Below, piece by piece: positions 1 to 5,141 of a stretch of DNA of 5,141 bases (position 1 is its first letter; each line of letters opens with the position of its first letter). The translations under genes were made by a program, and so were the position numbers. Source of the DNA: an uncultured Acidimicrobiales bacterium (GTDB lineage: Bacteria; Actinomycetota; Acidimicrobiia; Acidimicrobiales; UBA10347); NCBI GenBank assembly GCA_937942965.1, contig CALDGN010000243.1, positions 1-5,141 on the forward strand, read 5' to 3'. The notes under the pieces are model-generated. The model made no database searches and was not told where the DNA came from. It saw only the letters and a program-made list of their open reading frames with translations.

Positions 1-2365
1 GACGATCTCGTTGGCCGCAATCGCAACGAACCTCAAGGTCGGCGGTGGCGGCGTCTACTTCTTGCTCTCGCGAACGCTCGGTCCCCAGTTCGGCGGAGCC
101 ATCGGCCTGGTGCTCTATCTGGCCATGTCGGTGTCGGTCGCGTTCTATGCCATCGGCCTCGGCGAAGCCGTGGCCAGCATTGTCGGCAGTGACAGTGCTG
201 CTTTGCCGCGCCTGATCGCGGCCGCGGTCATCGTCGGCCTGCTCGGGCTCGCCTGGTTGGGCGCCGACATCGCAACCCGGTTCCAGTACGTCGTCATGGT
301 GTGCCTCGTCGTTGCGATCGTCGGGTATTTCGCAGGCGTGCTTCCTGATCTCGAACCCGGTCGGATCGGTGACAACTTTGGAAAGCCAGCGCTCGGTGGC
401 TCGTTTTGGGTGAGCTTCGCGATCTTCTTCCCGGCCATCACCGGATTCACCCAGGGCGTTGCGATGTCGGGCGATCTCAAGACGCCATCGCGCAGCATCT
501 CGGTCGGTACGTTCTCGGCGATCGGTGTCTCGACCGTCGTTTACTTCCTGGTGATCTTGACGCTCGGCATGGCGGTGCCGCTCGACATCTTGCGAGAAGA
601 CACGGCCATCATGCGATCGTTGTCGCTGCGGCCGTGGCTGGTTGACGTCGGCGTGATCGCCGCCACGTTGTCCTCGGCGATCGCCTCGATCATGGGCGCA
701 CCCCGGACGCTGCAGCGACTGGCCGCAGACCGGCTCATCAAGCCGCTCGAACGCTTCGCCGAAGGCTCAGGGGTCGACGACAACCCTCGGCTCGGAGCCG
801 CCCTCAGCGCCGCGATTGCGCTCGTGACCGTCGCGCTCGGGGATCTCGACGTCGTTGCCCCCGTCATCTCCATGTTCTTCCTGGCCAGCTACGGGATGAT
901 CAACTTCGCGACGTACTCCGAGGCCCGAGCCGCGAGCACCTCGTTCCGCCCTCGCTTCAAGTACTTCGACTGGCGGCTGAGTCTGGCCGGCACCGTGGCG
1001 TGCTTGGGAGCGATCCTCGCGATCGATCCGCTGGCCGGTGCGCTCGCCGGGGTCGCCGTCTTCATGCTCTATCGCTGGCTGCAGCAGTCCATCAGCGAGG
1101 TCCGATGGGCCGACAGCACGCGTGGCTTCCACGCCTCGCAGGTGCGATCGCATCTCAAGCAGATGGGCGTGCAGTCAGACCCGAGCCGCGACTGGCGACC
1201 CTGCACGGTTGCTTTCGTTCCTCGCAACCCTGAGCGTCGTTCCCGGCTCATTGCCGTGGCCTCGTGGCTCGAAGGCGCTGCCGGCTTCACGACCGTCACC
1301 CGAGTGATCGTCGGCTCTGGCGCAGTCGCTCGCAAGAAGGCGACCATGGTCGAGCTCGAGCTCCGGCGAGAACTCGCCGACCGCAACGACGGGATCTACG
1401 GCCGCGTGGTTGTCGGCGACACCGTGCAAGCGGGCGTCGCCGCCATGCTGCAGGCGCACGGCCTGGGCGCGGTTCGACCGAACCTCGCGCTCTATTCGTG
1501 GCATGACCCCGACGTCTCGTGGCAAGCCGAGTCCGAAAAGGGCAAGGCCACTCGTTACACGAACATGGTCCGCACCGGGCTTCGTCACGGCTGCAACGTC
1601 GCCATCGTCCACGCTGACGACGCCAGCTGGGCACGAGTGACCGCCTGCCCCAAAGAACAACGCCGCCTGGCTGTCTGGTGGACCGACGACCGCACAGGAC
1701 AGCTGCTCACGATGCTGGCGTGGATGTGCACCCGGTCATCGACCTGGTCGGGTGCCGAGATCGAAGTCTGGGTCGCAGGTGATGACGTGCGGACCGACGA
1801 GATCAACCGAGTGACCGCACTGCTCGACGACGCCCGACTGCCCGTCCGAGTCGCCGGCGGTGCACCTCGATCGGCCTTCGTTCACCGAGTCTCCGGGGCC
1901 TCGCTCGTCTTTGCCCCAATGCGGGTCCGCAAGGGTGAAACGCTGGGACCAAACGGCGTCGACCTCGACGAACTCGGCGACCAGCTCCCGGTCGTGGTGT
2001 TCGCCCAAGCAGTCGCACAAGTCGAGCTCGACGTGCAACCCGACGATGATCGCTCTGCAGCGATCGCAATGGCACAAGATCGCGCATCAAAGATGTCGGA
2101 TCGAGCCGACGAGCTCAACGAAACGGCCGCTGTCCTGATGGTCAAAGCAGAACTGCTTCGGATCGAACGCCCTGAATGCACCAGCGAAGACGTCGCAATC
2201 GTCGCCGCAGACAAGCAGGCCGCCGACGCGCAGCGGGCGTATCTCGACGCACGGACCCGAGCCGACGAAGCCTGGCGTGTGGTGTCCGGTCTTGACCCGT
2301 CGGCAGCCGATGGCAATGTCGACCACGAACTGTGGTCAACAAGTAGCGAGCGGACGGCTCGCTAA
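1..2365 (+). CDS. Cation-chloride cotransporter (SLC12/CCC family, APC superfamily), 5'-truncated by window edge
   Basis: Inner-membrane secondary transporter expected to couple chloride movement to K+ and/or Na+. The frame is open to the window edge, so the TTG at 11 is only the first start-like codon; numbering below counts it as residue 1. The window opens inside helix 2 (GGGGVYFLLSR, 11-21) and about ten more helices run to residue 358. Family marks: FFPAITG then SGDLKTPSRSI in helix 6 (139-163), TLSSAIASIMGAPR in helix 8 (219-232), FFLASYGMINFATY in helix 10 (289-302). Residues matching the known K+ site of zebrafish NKCC1 are present (Y46, P141, T144), as are the paired serines of its Na+ site (S221, S222) and the helix-10 tyrosine of a chloride site (Y294). 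The cytoplasmic CCC domain follows: DWRP (394-397), ASWL (417-420), RPN (489-491), VWWTDD (555-560), then a near-terminal strand (660-665). An extra Ala/charged helical tail covers 681-760. Family assignment is firm; the exact ions are inferred. Confidence 0.93.
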   Translation, partial: TISLAAIATNLKVGGGGVYFLLSRTLGPQFGGAIGLVLYLAMSVSVAFYAIGLGEAVASIVGSDSAALPRLIAAAVIVGLLGLAWLGADIATRFQYVVMVCLVVAIVGYFAGVLPDLEPGRIGDNFGKPALGGSFWVSFAIFFPAITGFTQGVAMSGDLKTPSRSISVGTFSAIGVSTVVYFLVILTLGMAVPLDILREDTAIMRSLSLRPWLVDVGVIAATLSSAIASIMGAPRTLQRLAADRLIKPLERFAEGSGVDDNPRLGAALSAAIALVTVALGDLDVVAPVISMFFLASYGMINFATYSEARAASTSFRPRFKYFDWRLSLAGTVACLGAILAIDPLAGALAGVAVFMLYRWLQQSISEVRWADSTRGFHASQVRSHLKQMGVQSDPSRDWRPCTVAFVPRNPERRSRLIAVASWLEGAAGFTTVTRVIVGSGAVARKKATMVELELRRELADRNDGIYGRVVVGDTVQAGVAAMLQAHGLGAVRPNLALYSWHDPDVSWQAESEKGKATRYTNMVRTGLRHGCNVAIVHADDASWARVTACPKEQRRLAVWWTDDRTGQLLTMLAWMCTRSSTWSGAEIEVWVAGDDVRTDEINRVTALLDDARLPVRVAGGAPRSAFVHRVSGASLVFAPMRVRKGETLGPNGVDLDELGDQLPVVVFAQAVAQVELDVQPDDDRSAAIAMAQDRASKMSDRADELNETAAVLMVKAELLRIERPECTSEDVAIVAADKQAADAQRAYLDARTRADEAWRVVSGLDPSAADGNVDHELWSTSSERTAR
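2317..2341. terminator. Inverted repeat just before the convergent stop codons (upstream hairpin of a tandem pair)
   Basis: GACCAC (2321-2326) and GTGGTC (2332-2337) are perfect complements around a 5-nt loop. After one C/A mismatch (2320/2338), TGT (2317-2319) pairs with ACA (2339-2341), giving nine pairs. It lies inside the last codons of the transporter gene and downstream of the - strand lipoprotein gene. No T-run follows on the + strand; on the - strand there is none either. A role as a terminator is inferred from position and symmetry only. Confidence 0.35.
2344..2364. terminator. Perfect 8-bp inverted repeat spanning the overlapping stop codons; possible bidirectional terminator
   Basis: TAGCGAGC (2344-2351) and GCTCGCTA (2357-2364) are exact reverse complements separated by a 5-nt loop (GGACG). 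The right arm contains the TAG of the - strand gene and two bases of the TAA of the + strand gene. A GC-rich hairpin exactly where two converging transcripts end fits a bidirectional terminator. There is no U-tract on either side, so it would be a U-less type, which has been proposed for high-GC Gram-positive bacteria. Function is not proven by sequence. Confidence 0.5.
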
Positions 2366-2865
2366 CAGAACGGGCGAACGATCACCTGAGAATCGGTCGC
2401 TCCGGCATCGAGTACGTCGTTGCCGTTCCACGAGCAGATGTGGCCGTGCTCGTCCATCCGTAGCTCGCCGGGTTGGAGCGATGCGTAGACCCGCACTCGT
2501 TCGCCGTTCGGCACTGCGATGACGCCGTCGGCAGGCACTCGACCACTTCCGATGAGGTCTTGATCTCGTGTCACTCGACGTTCGGATTCGCTGCAGTCAG
2601 TGGCATCAGGCGCTGCGACCTGCAGCACCTCGCATGAGATGGCTTGGACTGGCGACCCGTTGGGATTTGTCGCTGTCGCAATGACCTCGTCGACGTCCTC
2701 GACGGTGTAGACCCGATAGTCGAGTCGGGTTAGGTCGTCGAGACGTTCAACGCCGGGCTCGACCGTGATCTGCACATCGACCGGTTCTGCATTGCCGCAG
2801 GCGGCAACGAGGCTGATCAGACCGAGCGCGAGAGTTATGACTGTCGTGGCGAAGGAGCGCGTCAT
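2362..2865 (-). CDS. Small predicted lipoprotein of unknown function
   Basis: A 167-residue protein that I do not recognise. The N-terminus is a lipoprotein signal: a short basic start (MTR), a hydrophobic stretch (about 8-20) and a lipobox V-A-A-C with the lipid-accepting cysteine at residue 23. The mature chain, about 145 residues, should therefore be anchored on the outer face of the membrane. It is acidic and rich in Val/Asp/Glu, with no helix-forming hydrophobic segment, which suggests a beta-rich domain. It has four more cysteines (78, 91, 144 and the very last residue, 167), enough for two disulfides. The ATG overlaps the stop of the cyclase gene as ATGA, and the bases upstream (CGACCCCTCGATC) show no Shine-Dalgarno match, so translation probably depends on coupling. 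Its stop codon overlaps that of the converging transporter gene. Lipoprotein call is good; function is unknown, and a link to the cyclase is only positional. Confidence 0.85.
   Translation of the reverse strand: MTRSFATTVITLALGLISLVAACGNAEPVDVQITVEPGVERLDDLTRLDYRVYTVEDVDEVIATATNPNGSPVQAISCEVLQVAAPDATDCSESERRVTRDQDLIGSGRVPADGVIAVPNGERVRVYASLQPGELRMDEHGHICSWNGNDVLDAGATDSQVIVRPFC
2862..2865 (-). other. ATGA start/stop overlap between cyclase and lipoprotein genes
   Basis: On the - strand the ATG of the lipoprotein gene (2865-2863) and the TGA of the cyclase gene (2864-2862) share bases. No purine-rich ribosome site lies in the 15 bases before this ATG. This arrangement usually marks translational coupling within one mRNA. 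Confidence 0.8.
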
Positions 2866-3983
2866 GATCGAGGGGTCGCCGAACGGATACCAGCGATGCC
2901 ATGGGCCTGCTGGGATCGGCGTTTAGCTTGGTACTGGGCGTCGTCAGCTTCGCGTAAGGCTGAGTCGAGCGAGGTTCCTGGCGGCGCCAGGTAGACGCCG
3001 ATGCTCGCTCCGACCGCGGCTGAACCAGCTCCGACGTTGAACGAGTCGGAGAACACGGCTGCGATGCGGCGCTTGATGTCGGCCATCTCGATCTCGTTCG
3101 TCGCTGGAACAACAACGGTGAATTCATCGCCGCCATATCGGGCGACGAGAGCATCGTCGCCCAACCGTTCGGTGAGGCGCGCTCCGACGGCGACGAGGAG
3201 TTCGTCGCCAGCGGCGTGGCCCATCTGGTCATTGACGGCCTTGAACCCGTCGAGGTCGAGAAACGCAACCCCGACCGGATCGGTTTCAGAGGAGAGGGCG
3301 TCGCCGAGCGCTTCGACGAAGCCAGCTCGATTCGCCAAGCTCGTGAGCTGATCGGTGCGCGCTTGCTGGTGAAGCCTCACCGTCAAGGTCGCGCTCTCAT
3401 ACTGATTGCGGTGGGACGCTTCGGCGAGCACGCCGGCGAACGCACCGATGGCGAAGAGAGCGACGCCGCACCAGCGGGCATCGCCATCGCCCACGACAAA
3501 GAAGCCAGCGCTTCCGAACACGGTCGCGGGTACCAGAAAGGCAACGTAGGTCGCTCTCAACGTCGACGCGAACATGGCTGCGGCCATCAGGACTGCGATC
3601 GGTAGACCGACGATGACGGCTTGCCAGACGGGATCTTCGGGCATGGCGAGCCACGGGAAGACCCCCCACACCAGGCCGCCCAAGGTCTGGGTCCAGACGG
3701 CGCGAAACGTCCAGTCGTCGGCCGGGTCGTGACGGAGATAGGCGAGCCACTGCACCAGCGCCGCGGCGAGGGCCAGGCCTACCCAGATCAGCAGGGAGTT
3801 GGCGTTCTTGACCCGGGGTAAGAGGGCAAGCAGAAGCCCTGGGATGCCGAAGGGCACGCACAGCATTGTGACGCGCATCATGCGGTGCATGCGGACGCGC
3901 AGAATTGAGTTGACCCTGGTCTGGTCCGTGATGGCCCGCGGCACTTCTAGGTCCACCGTCTCCCATCGGCCCAAAGGGATCAT
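2862..3983 (-). CDS. Membrane-bound diguanylate cyclase (GGDEF domain) with six N-terminal membrane helices
   Basis: Predicted to make cyclic di-GMP from two GTP at the inner membrane. The 373-residue protein has a short charged N-terminus (1-37), six likely membrane helices (about 38-57, 63-83, 95-113, 120-140, 145-165, 172-191), a short linker and a GGDEF domain (about 205-362). In order: DQLTSLANR (211-219), DLDGF (243-247) with metal Asp243 and Asn251, GHAAGD (255-260) with Asp260, and YGGDEF (283-288). These spacings match PleD without gaps (D327, N335, D344, G368). All catalytic positions are intact, so activity is expected. The inhibitory-site pair R359/D362 of PleD falls on Gly275 and Ala278, so canonical product inhibition is probably absent. 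The usual AMY motif reads AQY (349-351). The ATG at 3983 is preceded two codons earlier by an in-frame TAA, so the frame cannot extend; AAGAG sits directly against it, too close for a normal ribosome site, leaving Met32-Met40 as alternatives. The membrane module is of no type I can name. Confidence 0.93.
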   Translation of the reverse strand: MIPLGRWETVDLEVPRAITDQTRVNSILRVRMHRMMRVTMLCVPFGIPGLLLALLPRVKNANSLLIWVGLALAAALVQWLAYLRHDPADDWTFRAVWTQTLGGLVWGVFPWLAMPEDPVWQAVIVGLPIAVLMAAAMFASTLRATYVAFLVPATVFGSAGFFVVGDGDARWCGVALFAIGAFAGVLAEASHRNQYESATLTVRLHQQARTDQLTSLANRAGFVEALGDALSSETDPVGVAFLDLDGFKAVNDQMGHAAGDELLVAVGARLTERLGDDALVARYGGDEFTVVVPATNEIEMADIKRRIAAVFSDSFNVGAGSAAVGASIGVYLAPPGTSLDSALREADDAQYQAKRRSQQAHGIAGIRSATPRS

Positions 3984-4008
3984 CTCTTAAGGGCGGATGG
4001 CCCACGCT

Positions 4009-4251
4009 TCAGCCGCCGGCGATAGCAGGGATGAAGTGGACCTCGGCCCCATCGGGGATGTCCTCGTAGAGCGCGTCAGGGATGATCTCGCCGTTGATCG
4101 CCACGGCCATACCCTCGGTGAGTTGTTCGCCGAGCCCAGGCCAACGCTCGTCGAGGAGCCGAACGAGGCGACGCACCGTCGGCGCGTCGACCTCGATCTC
4201 ATCTTCGCCGGTCACGGCCTTGGCCGTGGCACTGAACTTGACCGTAATCAT
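4009..4251 (-). CDS. MoaD/ThiS-family sulfur carrier protein (molybdopterin synthase small subunit-like)
   Basis: An 80-residue beta-grasp protein, normal length for MoaD. It starts MITVKFSATAKAV, has the conserved mid-part VAINGEIIPD (50-59) and ends with PDGAEVHFIPAIAGG (66-80). The C-terminal Gly79-Gly80 is the tail that is adenylated and turned into a thiocarboxylate. In the canonical pathway MoaD passes this sulfur, together with the large subunit MoaE, to make the molybdopterin dithiolene in the cytoplasm; no MoaE is visible here. It starts 11 bp after the stop of a molybdopterin-dependent hydroxylase subunit, supporting a role in cofactor supply. The start at 4251 is chosen because the fold begins there; the open frame reaches back to 4335 but that extension overlaps the hydroxylase gene and is unlike MoaD. 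The site upstream (TGAGCG) is a weak ribosome match, so coupling to the upstream gene is likely. A sulfur carrier for another pathway is possible but less likely. Confidence 0.88.
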   Translation of the reverse strand: MITVKFSATAKAVTGEDEIEVDAPTVRRLVRLLDERWPGLGEQLTEGMAVAINGEIIPDALYEDIPDGAEVHFIPAIAGG

Positions 4252-4262
4252 CGTGGCAACGC

Positions 4263-5141
4263 TCAGCCGGCGTTGCGCTCGTTGATCGCTTCGAGCATGG
4301 CAACGGGGGACATAGGCAGATTCTCCATGCGGCAATCGGTTGCTCGGTCGATCGCGTTCGCGATGGCAGCCATTGGCGGCACGATGCCGACTTCGCCGAC
4401 GCCACGCACGCCATAGGGATGGTTCGGGTTCGGGACTTCGACGACGATCGTGTCGATCATCGGCAGATCCGACGCCACCGGGATCCGGTAGTCGAGGAAG
4501 CTCGGGTTGTCGAGCGTGCCGTCAGCCCGGTGGATGTATTCCTCGTTGAGCGCCCAGCCGATGCCTTGGACGACACCGCCCTGCATCTGGCCCTCGACGT
4601 AGCTCGGGTGAATCGCCTTGCCGGCATCTTGGGCCGTCGTGAAGCGCACGATCTTGGTCTGGCCGGTCTCTTCGTCGACGTCGACGTCGACCAGCTGGGT
4701 CGAAAAGCCAGCGCCAGCGCCGCGGACGTTCTCGGCGTGGGTCGCCGAGATCGGACCACCGGTGCGTCCGGCCTTGGCGGCCAAGTCAGCCAGCGACAGC
4801 GGAGACTCGGTGCCGCTCACGTGCTGGGCCTGGCCCTGCACCCACTCGACGTCTTCGATCTCGCAATCCCAGGTCTTGGCCGCTCGGCGGCACAGGTCGG
4901 CGACGATCTTGCGGCAGGCTTCGACGACGACCTTGCCGGTCGCGAGTGTTACGCGGCTGCCGCCAGTTACGTCGGTATCGCCGATCGTGTCGGTGTCGGC
5001 GATGTGAGGTTGCACGCGTTCGACATCGATGCCGAACTCTTCGGCGGCGAACAGCGCCATCGACGAGCGGCTGCCGCCGATGTCTGGCGAGCCGGTGATG
5101 ACCGAGACGTTGCCATCAGCGTGGACGTTGACGGTCGCCAC
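4263..5141 (-). CDS. Xanthine dehydrogenase/aldehyde oxidase-family molybdopterin-binding subunit, C-terminal part (5' end outside window)
   Basis: The final 292 residues of the large catalytic subunit of a molybdenum hydroxylase, which uses water to hydroxylate an N-heterocycle, aldehyde or similar substrate. The frame is open at the window edge (first codon GTG at 5141, counted as 1) and is not a true start; full subunits are about 700-800 residues. Visible marks: a cofactor loop GSPDIGGSRSSM (17-28), TGGSRVTLATGK (59-70), QDAGKAIHPSYVEGQ (171-185) followed by GGVVQGIGWAL (188-198), FLDYRIP (215-221), and HPYGVRGVGEVG (241-252). Glu250 in GVGE is the catalytic base that activates the substrate-attacking Mo-OH. 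The cofactor loop lacks the Gln found in the MGQG motif of bovine xanthine dehydrogenase. The small FeS and FAD subunits or domains are not in view and may lie upstream. Substrate cannot be told from this part; bacterial members are often misnamed xanthine dehydrogenase. A MoaD-like gene follows 11 bp downstream. Confidence 0.93.
   Translation of the reverse strand: MATVNVHADGNVSVITGSPDIGGSRSSMALFAAEEFGIDVERVQPHIADTDTIGDTDVTGGSRVTLATGKVVVEACRKIVADLCRRAAKTWDCEIEDVEWVQGQAQHVSGTESPLSLADLAAKAGRTGGPISATHAENVRGAGAGFSTQLVDVDVDEETGQTKIVRFTTAQDAGKAIHPSYVEGQMQGGVVQGIGWALNEEYIHRADGTLDNPSFLDYRIPVASDLPMIDTIVVEVPNPNHPYGVRGVGEVGIVPPMAAIANAIDRATDCRMENLPMSPVAMLEAINERNAG

Larger units (their letters stand above)
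2362..5141 (-). other. Probable four-gene operon: molybdenum hydroxylase - MoaD-like - diguanylate cyclase - lipoprotein
   Basis: All four genes read on the - strand with gaps of 11 bp and 25 bp and a final 4-bp overlap. I see no convincing promoter or terminator in the gaps. The 25-bp gap (3984-4008) contains only TTAAGAG next to the cyclase start. Co-transcription is inferred; the promoter would be beyond 5141, although an internal promoter inside the MoaD-like gene cannot be excluded. Confidence 0.65.

Noticed and set aside
11..13. TTG as start of the transporter gene
   Set aside because: The frame continues upstream in a conserved helix (T-I-S before L-A-A-I), so the gene starts before the window.
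1175..1660. 161-codon open frame on the - strand inside the transporter gene, and similar antisense frames across the window
   Set aside because: Composition is that of a shadow frame of GC-rich coding DNA; the + strand frame has clear family motifs throughout.
2430..2453. 7-bp inverted repeat ACGAGCA/TGCTCGT with a 10-nt loop
   Set aside because: Lies inside the lipoprotein coding sequence with no supporting context; short repeats of this kind are common in GC-rich DNA.
3397..4005. 202-codon - strand frame overlapping the cyclase gene in another frame
   Set aside because: Arg/Pro/His-rich, no recognisable domain, and overlaps a well-supported membrane protein.
3984..4008. Possible promoter or operator in the gap before the cyclase
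   Set aside because: Only 25 bp, with no -10/-35 pair or clear palindrome beyond a bare CTTAAG hexamer.
4252..4335. Upstream start at 4335 for the MoaD-like protein
   Set aside because: The 28 added residues are polar, unlike MoaD, and lie in another frame of the hydroxylase gene; the fold begins at the ATG at 4251.
4672..4690. Tandem TCGACG hexamers
   Set aside because: Explained by codons for an alternating Val-Asp run (VDVDVD) in the hydroxylase; not a separate repeat element.

Overview
The window is GC-rich, with strong G/C preference at third codon positions and almost no non-coding DNA. It looks like a chromosomal segment of a high-GC bacterium. Gene content and protein style fit an actinobacterium, possibly of the Acidimicrobiia/Ilumatobacter type. 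That placement is a guess from general impression, since there is no rRNA or other marker here.

Layout: five protein genes in two convergent groups. On the + strand, bases 1-2365 hold the 3' part of one long gene for a secondary transporter of the cation-chloride cotransporter (SLC12/CCC) family. Its start and first membrane helix lie before the window. On the - strand, read from 5141 down to 2362, four genes follow each other closely and probably form one transcription unit: (1) the C-terminal part of the large molybdopterin-binding subunit of a xanthine dehydrogenase/aldehyde oxidase-type hydroxylase, cut by the window edge; (2) an 80-residue MoaD-type sulfur carrier ending in Gly-Gly; (3) a six-helix membrane diguanylate cyclase (GGDEF); (4) a small predicted lipoprotein. 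Gaps are 11 bp and 25 bp, and the last pair overlaps by 4 bp (ATGA). The two groups meet tail to tail: their stop codons share the bases CTAA at 2362-2365, and two tandem inverted repeats lie at this junction and may act as a bidirectional terminator.

How they may work together: the MoaD-like protein can be tied to the hydroxylase, because molybdopterin synthase makes the cofactor that the hydroxylase binds. The cyclase and lipoprotein have no obvious biochemical link to molybdenum hydroxylases; co-transcription is the only tie visible. The transporter is on the opposite strand and is not evidently related.

I see no mobile element, CRISPR array, RNA gene or clear novel multi-gene system. The most useful details are at residue level: sodium-site serines in the cotransporter, loss of the canonical inhibitory site in the cyclase, a shortened glycine loop in the hydroxylase, and the compact hairpin/stop-codon junction. 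No stretch longer than 300 bases lacks a gene.
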